This document shows positions 34,603-45,562 of a stretch of 64,000 nucleotides of DNA, one piece after another (the stretch's first letter is position 1; each line of letters starts with the position of its first letter). The translations under genes were made by a program, and so were the position numbers. Origin of the DNA: an uncultured Chryseobacterium sp. (GTDB taxonomy: Bacteria > Bacteroidota > Bacteroidia > Flavobacteriales > Weeksellaceae); NCBI GenBank assembly GCA_913774355.1, contig CAJYGB010000032.1:62001-126000 (forward strand), given 5' to 3'. The notes beneath the pieces are model-generated. The model worked only from the letters and a program-made list of their open reading frames with translations. It had not been told where the DNA came from and did no database searches.

Positions 34603-35025
34603 ATGAAAAAGTTAATAATAGCAGTAATGCTGATCGGAACATTCGGTTTATCCAATGCGCAAACCGATTATTACAGTGATTACCAAAGAAGCATTACCGA
34701 TTTGAACTGGCAAAGTGTAATTTCGGATCTGGTTTTATCTTCAACGCAGGCTAACCAGATTTATGCTTTGAACGACCGTTACCGGGATTACAATACCTGG
34801 GACAGGGCCTATAACAATAACCCGGACCGATGGAGAACCGATCGTTATGGAGAACTGGAAAGAATTATGGGCCGGGAAAAATACATGAAGTTCAAAAACA
34901 CGTATTACAAAGGCCAGAATCCTGTAGCCGTGTACAACCGGAACAAAAATAATGATAAACGCTATAAGCATATGGACAAAAAGATGAAGATGCACAAACC
35001 GAAACACGGAAACGGACATCATTAA
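34603..35025 (+). CDS. Small secreted basic protein, unknown
   Basis: 140 aa. A clear signal peptide (MKKLIIAVMLIGTFGLSNAQ) precedes a mature part rich in Tyr, Asp and Asn (about 20-105) and a basic Lys/His tail (KRYKHMDKKMKMHKPKHGNGHH) that could bind metal or nucleic acid. ATG 34603 is preferred over the upstream frame start because it begins the signal peptide. TAAATTTG at 34589-34596 looks like a -7 element very close to the start, giving a nearly leaderless message (inference). A terminator follows. Confidence 0.75.
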   Translation: MKKLIIAVMLIGTFGLSNAQTDYYSDYQRSITDLNWQSVISDLVLSSTQANQIYALNDRYRDYNTWDRAYNNNPDRWRTDRYGELERIMGREKYMKFKNTYYKGQNPVAVYNRNKNNDKRYKHMDKKMKMHKPKHGNGHH

Positions 35026-35055
35026 AAAATATTTTGATATTAGTTCAAACCAATG

Positions 35056-35086
35056 AACGGCTGATCGGAAGACCAGCCGTTTTTTA
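35056..35086 (+). terminator. Rho-independent terminator
   Basis: The stem AACGGCTGATC/GACCAGCCGTT with one mismatch, loop GGAA, is followed by TTTTT. Confidence 0.85.
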
Positions 35087-35144
35087 GTATAAATATTTTG
35101 GAAATTATATTCTTTATCATGTTTGAATTTTATAATTTTGAAAA

Positions 35145-36038
35145 ATGGAATCCAATGAAACATTAAAAGGTTTTTACAGCCGTGTCGGTCTTGAATGCGT
35201 GAAAACGCCCGGCGTTGGTCATTTCAATGTATTTTCACGGGAAAGCTGCTCCCTGGTTACTCCTTACAGCAGAAGGGATTATTATAAAATTTCCCTGATC
35301 ATCGGAAAAGGCAAGCTGCATTATGCCGATAAATGGATTTATGTCGATCAGCCTGCGCTGCTGTTTTCCAATCCGGTGATTCCTTATTCCTGGGAGGCCG
35401 AAAATACTGATCAAAGGGGATTTTTCTGCCTGTTTACGGACGAATTCGTGCATGAAGCAAACCGTTTGGGCAATCTGCAGGATTCCCGGCTTTTTAAAAT
35501 CGGGGGAACACCGGTTTTCTTCGTGAATGAAGAACAGCAGAAGACCGTAGCTGATATTTTTATAAAGATGATGAATGAAATCCAGTCGGATTATCTTCAT
35601 AAATACGATATGCTGCGCGCATATCTGCATTTGCTGATCCATGAAACGATGAAGATGCAGCCGGCCGAAAGTTTTGAGCCCTATCAGAATGCGTCACAAC
35701 GTATTGCTTCTCTATTTATGGAATTGCTGGAAAGGCAGTTTCCGATCGACAGCCCTGAACGTTTTCTGAAGCTGAAAAGCCCGGTGGATTATGCAGAAAG
35801 CCTTTCGATTCATGTAAATTCTCTGAACCGTTCCGTGAAAGAAATGACCGGGAAAACAACAAGCCAGCAGATCACCGCCCGGATTATCCAGGAAGCCAAA
35901 GCCCTGCTGAAGCATACAGACTGGAGCGTCGCCGAAATTGCCTACGGGCTTGGCTTTGAGGAACCCGCCTATTTTACCAACTATTTTAAAAAGCAGACCG
36001 GGATGACCCCGAATGCAGTACGAACTGCTGTTGTTTGA
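35145..36038 (+). CDS. AraC family transcriptional regulator
   Basis: 297 aa. An N-terminal cupin-like sensing domain (about 15-125, with ISLIIGKGKLHYADKW and DQPALLFSNPVIPYSWEAEN) precedes two C-terminal helix-turn-helix units (about 195-297), the second reading WSVAEIAYGLGFEEPAYFTNYFKKQTGMTP. It is followed by an aldo/keto reductase and an MFS exporter on the same strand, so it probably controls them in response to a small toxic compound. The inducer is unknown. Confidence 0.9.
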   Translation: MESNETLKGFYSRVGLECVKTPGVGHFNVFSRESCSLVTPYSRRDYYKISLIIGKGKLHYADKWIYVDQPALLFSNPVIPYSWEAENTDQRGFFCLFTDEFVHEANRLGNLQDSRLFKIGGTPVFFVNEEQQKTVADIFIKMMNEIQSDYLHKYDMLRAYLHLLIHETMKMQPAESFEPYQNASQRIASLFMELLERQFPIDSPERFLKLKSPVDYAESLSIHVNSLNRSVKEMTGKTTSQQITARIIQEAKALLKHTDWSVAEIAYGLGFEEPAYFTNYFKKQTGMTPNAVRTAVV

Positions 36039-36126
36039 ATTTTATAATTATTTGTTTGAATTCTATATTGGATCTCTTAAGAGCCTGCTCTAATTTTGTA
36101 CCATCAACTTAAAATCACAGGTTATC

Positions 36127-37128
36127 ATGAAATTTAGAACATTAGGAAACACAGGAAAACAGTTGTCGGCTATCGGGTTAGGATGTATGGGCATGAGTTT
36201 CGCCTACGGGCCGACCGACGAACAGGAGAGTATCAATACGCTTCACAAGGCACTTGATTTGGGAATAAATTTCTGGGATACGGCAGATATGTATGCCAAT
36301 GGAGAAAACGAAAAGCTCATCTCAAAAGTATTGGTTCCGAACCGGGACAAAATTTTTATCGCCACGAAATTCGGTTTCAGGTTTAAGGATGGAAAAGCCG
36401 GCCACAGCGGTGCACCCGGTACCTATTTTGACGGATCGCCGGAATGGATCAAAAAAGCAGTCGACCTGAGCCTGCAGCGGCTGAATATTGACGAAATCGA
36501 TCTGTATTATGCCCACAGGGTTGATCCGAATATTCCTGTGGAGGAAACAGTCGGAGCCATGGCAGACCTTGTAAAAGCAGGAAAAGTGAAATATCTGGGA
36601 TTATCAGAAGCTTCTGCGGAATCCATCCGTAAAGCGCATAAAATCCATCCGATCACAGCATTGCAGTCCGAGTATTCGTTATTGACGAGAGATGTTGAAA
36701 ACGGAATTTTACCGGTAATCCGGGAGCTCGGTATCACGCTGGTTCCGTATTCGCCGCTGGCAAGAGGATTATTCTCCAATATCAACGATGCCCAGAATTT
36801 TACGGATGAAGATTTCAGGAAATCCCTGCCGCGTTACCAGGCGGATTATCTGGAAAATAACAAGAATCTGGCGAAGGAAATCAATGAATTTGCCGCCTCC
36901 AAAGGCATCAAAGGAACACAGCTTGCCTTGGCCTGGGTCCTGAACCAGGGAGAAGATATTATTCCGATTCCGGGAACAAAACGGATCAGATACCTGGAAG
37001 AAAATATCGCCGCAGTAAATGTCGAACTTTCCACCTCAGACCTGGAAACGATCGATGCCATCCTGAAAAAATATCCGAACGTCGGGGAAAGGTATAGCGA
37101 AGGCTCCATGAAACTGGTTAACAATTAA
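36127..37128 (+). CDS. Aldo/keto reductase
   Basis: A 333-aa NADPH-dependent (beta/alpha)8 reductase of the YakC/AKR13-like group. The catalytic tetrad is visible: D51 and Y56 (FWDTADMY), K81 (IATKFGF), H130 (DLYYAHRVD). The cofactor end is IPIPGTKRIRYLEENIAA. It likely detoxifies aldehydes or ketones. It lies 88 bp after the AraC gene and is separated from the MFS gene by a hairpin, so it is probably a regulated target. Confidence 0.92.
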   Translation: MKFRTLGNTGKQLSAIGLGCMGMSFAYGPTDEQESINTLHKALDLGINFWDTADMYANGENEKLISKVLVPNRDKIFIATKFGFRFKDGKAGHSGAPGTYFDGSPEWIKKAVDLSLQRLNIDEIDLYYAHRVDPNIPVEETVGAMADLVKAGKVKYLGLSEASAESIRKAHKIHPITALQSEYSLLTRDVENGILPVIRELGITLVPYSPLARGLFSNINDAQNFTDEDFRKSLPRYQADYLENNKNLAKEINEFAASKGIKGTQLALAWVLNQGEDIIPIPGTKRIRYLEENIAAVNVELSTSDLETIDAILKKYPNVGERYSEGSMKLVNN

Positions 37129-37140
37129 AAATATAACAGG

Positions 37141-37172
37141 ATTCCCGAACCTCTTTTCGGGAATTCTTTTTT
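37141..37172 (+). terminator. Terminator or attenuator between AKR and MFS genes
   Basis: The stem ATTCCCGAA/TTCGGGAAT is followed by a run of six T, 24 bp before the MFS start codon. Confidence 0.75.
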
Positions 37173-37195
37173 GATCAATTTTTTTATCAACAGCA

Positions 37196-38386
37196 ATGGT
37201 CACACTTAAAGAAAAAAATAAATTTATATCCACCATCCTGGCATTTGCCGTCATTCCGATGTCGGGCCTTGCTACGGATATTTACCTGCCTTCAATGTCA
37301 AGTATGGCTACGGAGCTGCACCAGCCCGAAAGCAATATTCAGCTTACGTTATCCATCTTTTTAATCAGCTACGGATTAACGCAATTTTTCGCCGGAAGTA
37401 TTGTCGATTCTTTCGGAAGGTATAGGATTTCGATGATTTCCCTGGCTTTATTTGTGGCATCGTTCCTGATCACAGCCACCACCCAGAATATTTTTGTAAT
37501 CTATGCAATGCGCGTCTTACAGGGCGTTTTATCAGGTTTTGCGGTCGTTGCCAAAAGAGCTTTTTTTGTAGATGTCTATGAAGGGGAGGAGCGCAAGCAT
37601 TACCTGAGCATTATGACGATCGTCTGGTCGGTAGGACCGATCATCGCACCGTTTATCGGCGGATATCTGCAGAAGAACTTCGGGTGGCAGTCGAACTTTT
37701 ATGTACTTGCCGGCTACAGTGCGCTGCTTTTGATATCGGAATTTATATTTTCCGGGGAAACACTAAAAAAAAGAAATCCTTTTAATATCGAATTCCTGAT
37801 CAGCGAATACAATTCCATGTTTAAAGCGAAGGATTTTTTCTATGGAATGATTATGTGCGGGCTGAGCTATTCGATGATTATGTTCTTCAATCTGTGCGGT
37901 TCTTTTATTATCGAACATAAAATGGGATATTCCGAAGTGGTGGCCGGCTATGTTTCTTTGATTCTGGGCTTTGCATGGATGACGGGCGGATTCCTGGGAA
38001 AAGCATTGATCAACCGGGCGTTTCTGCCGAAGATTCGTAACGCAAACTATATCCAGCTTTTCCTGATTATCCTCATGTTCATCGCTTCCTATTTTGCCAA
38101 CACGATTTACAGCCTGGTGGCTTTTGCTTTTTTAATCCATGTTACGGCAGGATTTATATTCAACAACTATTTTTCGTACTGCATCGGAAGATTCCCGAAT
38201 TCTGCCGGAATTGCCGGCGGCCTTACCGGCGGGGTAGCGTTTATCATCACATCGGCGATCAGTTATGGAATCGTTGCGGTAATCAGGCCTCAGATCCAGC
38301 TCCAGGTAGCGGAAGGTTATTTTGTACTGGGTATATTGGGACTTTTTATTTTAAGCATGATCAGATGGAGAAAAGCTCATATTTAA
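37196..38386 (+). CDS. MFS drug-resistance transporter, Bcr/CflA type
   Basis: 396 aa with 12 predicted membrane helices. DIYLPSMSSMATEL in the first loop and FGRYRISMISLALF (motif A region, D-S-F-G-R) are typical of the Bcr/CflA multidrug subfamily. MRVLQGVLSGFAVVAKRAFFVD matches motif B/C. It exports small toxic compounds by proton antiport. Together with AKR and AraC it forms a plausible xenobiotic response group. Confidence 0.88.
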   Translation: MVTLKEKNKFISTILAFAVIPMSGLATDIYLPSMSSMATELHQPESNIQLTLSIFLISYGLTQFFAGSIVDSFGRYRISMISLALFVASFLITATTQNIFVIYAMRVLQGVLSGFAVVAKRAFFVDVYEGEERKHYLSIMTIVWSVGPIIAPFIGGYLQKNFGWQSNFYVLAGYSALLLISEFIFSGETLKKRNPFNIEFLISEYNSMFKAKDFFYGMIMCGLSYSMIMFFNLCGSFIIEHKMGYSEVVAGYVSLILGFAWMTGGFLGKALINRAFLPKIRNANYIQLFLIILMFIASYFANTIYSLVAFAFLIHVTAGFIFNNYFSYCIGRFPNSAGIAGGLTGGVAFIITSAISYGIVAVIRPQIQLQVAEGYFVLGILGLFILSMIRWRKAHI

Positions 38387-38749
38387 AGCCTTAATTTGAT
38401 CTCGACAATATTTTATTTAAATTTTCTACATCATATTTCAATAATAAATCCTCTCATTACGGGAGGATTTATTGCTGCATAAGTAATTGAGAAGTTGATA
38501 TTTGTTTTTACAAAGACGGATTTGATTTGCTTTTACTTTAAATGAATGAAAGTATTTTGAATACGGGCTGAATTTTCAAACCACAATCTTTCTTTGCTGT
38601 TTTCTAAGGCTATGTTTAAATCCTTAAAGGGATGACAAACAAAATGTTTAATTTATTTTAAAATAATGTGATTGTTTTAAAAAGACATTTTTACTGAAAC
38701 AAAAAAGCCCCTTTAAAAAAGAGGCTTTATTTTATATCAGGACTGAAAT
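38387..38749. other. Intergenic with terminators for both flanking genes
   Basis: A plus-strand terminator hairpin lies at 38443-38473 (AATAAATCCTC/GAGGATTTATT) after the MFS gene. A minus-strand one lies at 38699-38736 (AAAGCCcCTTT..AAGAGGCTTT) after isocitrate dehydrogenase. Between them I see only AT-rich sequence. Confidence 0.6.
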
Positions 38750-40996
<2,247 letters not shown>

Positions 40997-41048
40997 TTAA
41001 GACTCACAAATTTAGTGATTATGATTGTTTTATTAGGAGTATTTGCAT

Positions 41049-41072
41049 AAAAAAAGAGGCGGTTGCCTCTCT
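41049..41072 (-). terminator. Terminator of the 41076-42667 operon
   Basis: The stem AGAGGC/GCCTCT with loop GGTT is followed on the minus strand by TTTTTTT. Confidence 0.7.
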
Positions 41073-41075
41073 TGA

Positions 41076-42203
41076 TTATATTTGTGTAATCGTATATGTC
41101 CCGGTTGCATCAAAATTAATATTAAATTCAATTTTGAAATTTTTGGGAGTGGATGTTAGATTGGGAATCATAATATATGCTCCGCCTACATCAAAACTCG
41201 CATCACTTAAATTATCACCCAATTCTTCTGGATAGTTATTAGCACTACTTCCACTAGGTAGGTTTACTTTAAATCCGGTAAAATTTGCAGAAGTTACACC
41301 ATTTAAATTGATCGTAAATTTATTGGTTGATGCATTGTAAGTTGTTGCAGAAATTTGAGGAGGGTTACTGCTACTAGTGTAATTTAAATAGATTAATGGA
41401 TTAATATTTTCTAAATAAATATTATTTGTCGTTCCATAAGTGGTAATATTGATTCTATAAAAACCGTTAGAAGAAATATTCAAATTAGCTCCGTTAGCTA
41501 CTACCGTACCCTGATTTCCTGATCCATATATTTGTGCAGATGAATTCTGGGCTGCAATAAATTTGAATTGTGTATTTGCAGACATATATTTATAACCAAT
41601 TTTTACATTCCCATTTACATTTCTTAATAATTCTGCTGCACTGGCATTAAAATTATTGTAAGAACCGTAAAAATATAAATTTACAGGAATTGAACTGTTA
41701 GAACTTGAAGTCGTCGGCAAGCTTAAAGCTCCTGAATTATCAACGCCCAAGGTGTAAGCCGTTCCATTAGGAGCAGTAAGCGTAATGCCCTGTCCTGCGC
41801 CGGTTACCACGGTCTTACTTACTTGTGAGTAAGGAACACTCATCAGTTGGTTCACCCCGACATTGGTATAGTTCGAACCTCCGGCAGGATCCATTTCCAC
41901 TTTTACGAATTTGGTATTGGTTCCCCAGTTGATGCCCCCGAAGTTTCCGGTAGTAGCCGTTCCCTGGCCGATGTTTAAATTTACCAATCCTTTCGCATTG
42001 GTGGTTTTTGTCTGGGTTTCCGTATATAGAACCGTTCCGGTGGCGGAATTATCCAGGATGCTGATCCTGAAAGAAACGTTCCCGTTGGCAATCGGTGCTC
42101 CTGCGGCATTGAAAGCGATTGTCTGGTAGCTGAAAGCCTGTGGTACCTGTGCGCTTAGTAAAGACGCAAGAAATAATCCTATCGTAGCGTATAATTTTTT
42201 CAT
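41076..42203 (-). CDS. Secreted modular protein with SusE/F-like C-terminal part
   Basis: 375 aa. A signal peptide (1-18) and an N-terminal head (about 20-150, with PQAFSYQTIAFNAAGAPIANG and GGINWGTNTKFVKVEMDPAGG) are widespread in Bacteroidota exported proteins. The C-terminal ~200 residues (YFYGSYNNFNASAAELLRNVNG, then a repeated beta-module) resemble starch-binding SusE/F or outer-membrane lipoprotein modules. The tail-coding part (41076-~41710) is clearly more AT-rich than the head-coding part, suggesting a swapped tail. It is co-transcribed with the T9SS-targeted protein 11 bp upstream. Confidence 0.72.
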   Translation of the reverse strand: MKKLYATIGLFLASLLSAQVPQAFSYQTIAFNAAGAPIANGNVSFRISILDNSATGTVLYTETQTKTTNAKGLVNLNIGQGTATTGNFGGINWGTNTKFVKVEMDPAGGSNYTNVGVNQLMSVPYSQVSKTVVTGAGQGITLTAPNGTAYTLGVDNSGALSLPTTSSSNSSIPVNLYFYGSYNNFNASAAELLRNVNGNVKIGYKYMSANTQFKFIAAQNSSAQIYGSGNQGTVVANGANLNISSNGFYRINITTYGTTNNIYLENINPLIYLNYTSSSNPPQISATTYNASTNKFTINLNGVTSANFTGFKVNLPSGSSANNYPEELGDNLSDASFDVGGAYIMIPNLTSTPKNFKIEFNINFDATGTYTITQI

Positions 42204-42214
42204 GTAAATAGTTT

Positions 42215-42667
42215 TTAAGGTTTTTTGATAATTTTAACAGGTTTGAGGTCGGAGTTTTTAAAGACGATCATATAAACGCCCTGCGGAAGCGATCTTAGGT
42301 CCAGCTGTTCGGAATCCAGTTTGGTTCTGAAAACCAGTTTTCCGGAAAGGTCGTAGATTTCAGCGCCTTCGATTTTGGATTTCGAGCTTAATTTGACGTA
42401 GATAAAATCAGCTGTCGGATTGGGATAGATTTTTACATTGTCCTTTTCAAGTTCTGAAACACCCAAGACCTGAAGGACGGATTGATAAAGCAAACCCATT
42501 GTGCCGGAACTTGCCTGATCGGGATCCGTAGGGATTACGTAGATTTCTCCTACGGAATGCGAAAAGCCGTCTGTGGAAACTGCCCCGGAATTGATGCTTC
42601 CGATCGCCGACTGGGCAAAACCGAAGAGCGGAACTCCGAATAACAGTAAAGTAATTCTCTTTTTCAT
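42215..42667 (-). CDS. Small T9SS type A sorting domain protein
   Basis: 150 aa. A signal peptide (MKKRITLLLFGVPLFGFAQ) and a short passenger (about 20-75, SAIGSINSGAVSTDGFSHSVGEIY) precede the type A C-terminal sorting domain (about 77-150: VKIYPNPTADFIYVKL, IYDLSGKLV, LPQGVYMIVFKN, VKIIKKP). It is exported by the type IX system; the passenger is too small for a known enzyme. It is the first gene of the pair. Confidence 0.85.
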   Translation of the reverse strand: MKKRITLLLFGVPLFGFAQSAIGSINSGAVSTDGFSHSVGEIYVIPTDPDQASSGTMGLLYQSVLQVLGVSELEKDNVKIYPNPTADFIYVKLSSKSKIEGAEIYDLSGKLVFRTKLDSEQLDLRSLPQGVYMIVFKNSDLKPVKIIKKP

Positions 42668-42938
42668 GGTTAAACAATTTTTTAGGAATGCGAATATAGA
42701 AAATTTCCGTTTAATACAGTTCTTTTCTCATTTTAAATTTTATTATTATTGATTGGAAAGGGATTTAAAATTGAAAAAATTAAGGAGTATCCCATTAGCT
42801 ATTTAAATCTATATTATTCTTTTTCAGCTTAATAAACTGAATTGTTTACAGTCGAAATTGAATGAATTTTATATGAATAAAGATAATAAGCAAAAATCTA
42901 CAAAACGACCGGATAGGTGGGTTGTAAAATCCTGTATT

Positions 42939-43880
42939 TTATTTTAATAAAAGAATATCCTTTCCCATCTGCCCGGAAAAAATATCCATAGAAACCGGTT
43001 CCAGATGAACTTCATCAATCCATTTATAATGATTGGGAATCGTATTGTAATTGATATATTGCACTTTTTCAGTTTGTGAAATACCGTTAATTATCCTGTC
43101 GAAATCAGGTACGAAAATGTTTTCAATAGCATAAGCCGTTTTGCTGACCGGCATTCTTACGAGAACGACTTCTCCATGCTTTTTCAGGAAACCAATGGTT
43201 TTTGCTAAATATTTCAAACGTACCGGCGACATTTTAAGACCGTCGATTCTCTTTTTTAATTCCGCCATTTTTTCTTTATTTTCGGCTTTTCTCTTTTCAG
43301 CAGAAAACCTTTTTAAAACTTTTCCATGCACCTGCCCGTTATCCAGTACCGAAACTTCTACCATTTTGTTTCTTTCCGGAAGTATTTCTTTATTCAGTTC
43401 TTTTGTGATCGAAAAGTCAAAACTTTCTATCAGATATTCAAAATTCGGGTTAACTGAAACGTTTGATGTTTGGGCAACGGATTTATCGTTTTCAATATAG
43501 TATTCAGGACTGTCGGGACTGCTTTTTGAAACCATCAACGCTGTGGGTTCTACAGTGACGATAAAAATGCCGTTTTTCGTATCAGGTTTCAGTTTTTTCT
43601 CTATAGATTCAAGATATTTCGGACCATAGGGAGAATGGGCCCAGGTAAAAGCATAATCGTATAATTTTGCCTCTGGATATTTTTCACGGATAATATGGTC
43701 TATAATCTCAGGATTCATCGAAGCAGCTCTTGAGCTTCCCAAAATAAGGGAATTCTGCTGAGGAGAGGAGAATCTTTTGTAAAAATCATCCGTATTTTTT
43801 CCGGTAATATAGACCGCATAGCCGATGAAAAGCAGGGGTAGTATGGAAAAGAGAAGAAGTCGGTAAAGAGATTTTTTCAT
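42939..43880 (-). CDS. Signal-anchored SGNH-like protein (DltD/AlgX-type)
   Basis: 313 aa from ATG 43880; an upstream in-frame start at 43919 would overlap the MBOAT gene. One N-terminal helix (4-25) anchors it with the body in the periplasm. SGNH-type landmarks: LILGSSRAASMNP (candidate nucleophile S50, as in the GSS of DltD), a central basic region, and WIDEVHLEP (D289, H292, the DxxH motif) near the C-terminus. It is the last gene of the FkbH-ACP-MBOAT operon, 4 bp after the MBOAT stop. In Dlt and alginate systems an SGNH partner completes acyl transfer from the MBOAT; the same role is inferred here. Confidence 0.72.
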   Translation of the reverse strand: MKKSLYRLLLFSILPLLFIGYAVYITGKNTDDFYKRFSSPQQNSLILGSSRAASMNPEIIDHIIREKYPEAKLYDYAFTWAHSPYGPKYLESIEKKLKPDTKNGIFIVTVEPTALMVSKSSPDSPEYYIENDKSVAQTSNVSVNPNFEYLIESFDFSITKELNKEILPERNKMVEVSVLDNGQVHGKVLKRFSAEKRKAENKEKMAELKKRIDGLKMSPVRLKYLAKTIGFLKKHGEVVLVRMPVSKTAYAIENIFVPDFDRIINGISQTEKVQYINYNTIPNHYKWIDEVHLEPVSMDIFSGQMGKDILLLK

Positions 43881-43884
43881 AACT

Positions 43885-45318
43885 TTAAAACTGGGCATAA
43901 ATAAATCCTTTCGGTGCAATGTAGAAAAGGCAGATCAGGAAAATCAGCAGATAATAAAAGCCCCATCGCATAACCACGTTATTTTTGATAAAGAGGTCTT
44001 TAAGTGCGTATTCTTGATTACGGTTGATCCATTCAATCGCCAAAGTGAACAGAATAAGGAAGGCGATAAGTTTTTGAAATTTAAAATTCGGAAACTGGAA
44101 AAATGACAGAGAAAAAATTTCCCGGTAATATCCTAAGGCCATTTTCATATCGCTTGAAAAGAAGAGGACCATCAGCATAGAAAACATCACAAAAGTAACG
44201 GGGATGTTCTTCAGTTCTTCTTTTGTAGGAATGATATTGTTCTGGCTTTTTATTTTCTTATTCATCTTACCTTTCCAGATGACGGGGATAAACATTACAC
44301 CGCTTACCAGTCCGTGAAAAATATAATGCCACTCCGCACCATGCCAGAAGCCTACCACTAAGAAGTTGATGATAATCGCCAGGATCAGTCCGTATTTATC
44401 ATAATCGCGGAACCGGATCGACAGGGGAGTAAAGACATATTCCGTAAGCCATGAGGTCAGGGAAATGTGCCATCTTCGCCAGTAATCCGCTACATTCTGG
44501 GCAAACAGTGGATAATTGAAGTTCGGCTGGATTTTGATACCCAATAATTTGGAAATTCCGATTGCCATATCCGTATATCCCGAAAAATCGCAGTACAACT
44601 GGATGAAATATAAAACCGCACCAATGAATAAAGCACTGCCGTTCAGCGTATGATAAGACTCAAAAATAGGGGTGGTGATCGTTGCAATATTATCTGCCAC
44701 CACCAGCTTTTTAAAAAGTCCCCATAAAATCTGCCTCAATCCGTCGGTGAACTGTGCAGAAGAAAATTCCCTTCTGTTTTTTAAATTGTTTAAAAAAGGT
44801 CCCGCTTTATCGATAGGCCCTGCAATAATACACGGAAAAAAAGCGACGAATACCGAATAATCCAGTAAGGAGGGAATTTCTTTAAGCTTATTGTTCCTGA
44901 TATCCAGCAGGTAGCCGATCATCCTGAAAGAATAAAAACTAATTCCGATAGGGAAAATAATCTTCAGCAAGCTCAATTGATCCTTCATGCCGGACAGTTT
45001 CAGTACATCGTTGAAATTTTCGATGAAAAAATTGAAATACTTGAAGTATAAAAGCTGGATCAGTACCAGGAAGACGCCGCCTCTCATCCAGTACACTTTG
45101 GCCTGACCTTCTGCCTTCCGGATCTTATTTCCGATGAAAAAAGTAACCAGGGTAGAAAGGATAAGAAGCGACAGGAAATTCAAGCTCCAGCTGCTGTAAA
45201 AAATATAGCTTCCTATAAGAAGAAGTATATTCTGAATTTTTGATGTTTTCCCAAAAAGGTAATAGCCAAAAAATAGTATAGTGAAAAAGAAGATGAAATA
45301 ATACGAATTGAGGAGCAT
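43885..45318 (-). CDS. MBOAT family O-acyltransferase (AlgI/DltB-like)
   Basis: 477 aa, about 11 membrane helices. MBOAT landmarks are GISFYSFRMIGYLLDI, FFPCIIAGPID, YCDFSGYTDMAIGISKLLG, WRRWHISLTSWLTEYVF (H284) and the catalytic FWHGAEWHYIFHG (H326). Relatives AlgI, DltB and PatA pass acyl groups across the membrane to a surface polymer. Here it sits between an acyl carrier protein gene (5 bp upstream) and an SGNH protein gene (4 bp downstream), the Dlt order. The substrate acyl group is probably carried by the adjacent ACP. Confidence 0.9.
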   Translation of the reverse strand: MLLNSYYFIFFFTILFFGYYLFGKTSKIQNILLLIGSYIFYSSWSLNFLSLLILSTLVTFFIGNKIRKAEGQAKVYWMRGGVFLVLIQLLYFKYFNFFIENFNDVLKLSGMKDQLSLLKIIFPIGISFYSFRMIGYLLDIRNNKLKEIPSLLDYSVFVAFFPCIIAGPIDKAGPFLNNLKNRREFSSAQFTDGLRQILWGLFKKLVVADNIATITTPIFESYHTLNGSALFIGAVLYFIQLYCDFSGYTDMAIGISKLLGIKIQPNFNYPLFAQNVADYWRRWHISLTSWLTEYVFTPLSIRFRDYDKYGLILAIIINFLVVGFWHGAEWHYIFHGLVSGVMFIPVIWKGKMNKKIKSQNNIIPTKEELKNIPVTFVMFSMLMVLFFSSDMKMALGYYREIFSLSFFQFPNFKFQKLIAFLILFTLAIEWINRNQEYALKDLFIKNNVVMRWGFYYLLIFLICLFYIAPKGFIYAQF

Positions 45319-45323
45319 GATGT

Positions 45324-45560
45324 CTATTTACTGATGATAGAATCGATCATTTCGCCCACATTATTCCAGCTCTGGATTTCTGCAGACGTAAAACGGATTC
45401 CGAAAGCTTTCTCAATAGCTACAATTAACTGAATATGGGAAAGAGAATCCCATTCTTCGATATCTTCGGCAGTAGTTTCTGCATTCAGTACAATATCTTC
45501 ATTATCCAGCTGTTCGCGGAAAATAGGGGTTAATTTTTCTAAGACCTCGTTTCTGTCCAT
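45324..45560 (-). CDS. Acyl carrier protein
   Basis: A 78-aa four-helix carrier. The phosphopantetheine attachment site is S39 in IEEWDSLSHIQL (DSL motif). The acidic helix II (VAIEKAFGIRF) fits partner recognition. It is distinct from the fatty-acid AcpP type in sequence (WDSLSH rather than ADSLDT). It lies 2 bp after the FkbH-like gene and 5 bp before the MBOAT gene, so it is the dedicated carrier of the operon. A phosphopantetheinyl transferase must be supplied elsewhere. Confidence 0.92.
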   Translation of the reverse strand: MDRNEVLEKLTPIFREQLDNEDIVLNAETTAEDIEEWDSLSHIQLIVAIEKAFGIRFTSAEIQSWNNVGEMIDSIISK

Positions 45561-45562
45561 AA

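Noticed and set aside
36080..36097. AGAGCCTGCTCTAATTTT resembles the MITE-like end
   Set aside because: Only one end is present, with no second end or internal blocks; it may be chance similarity in an AT-rich promoter region.
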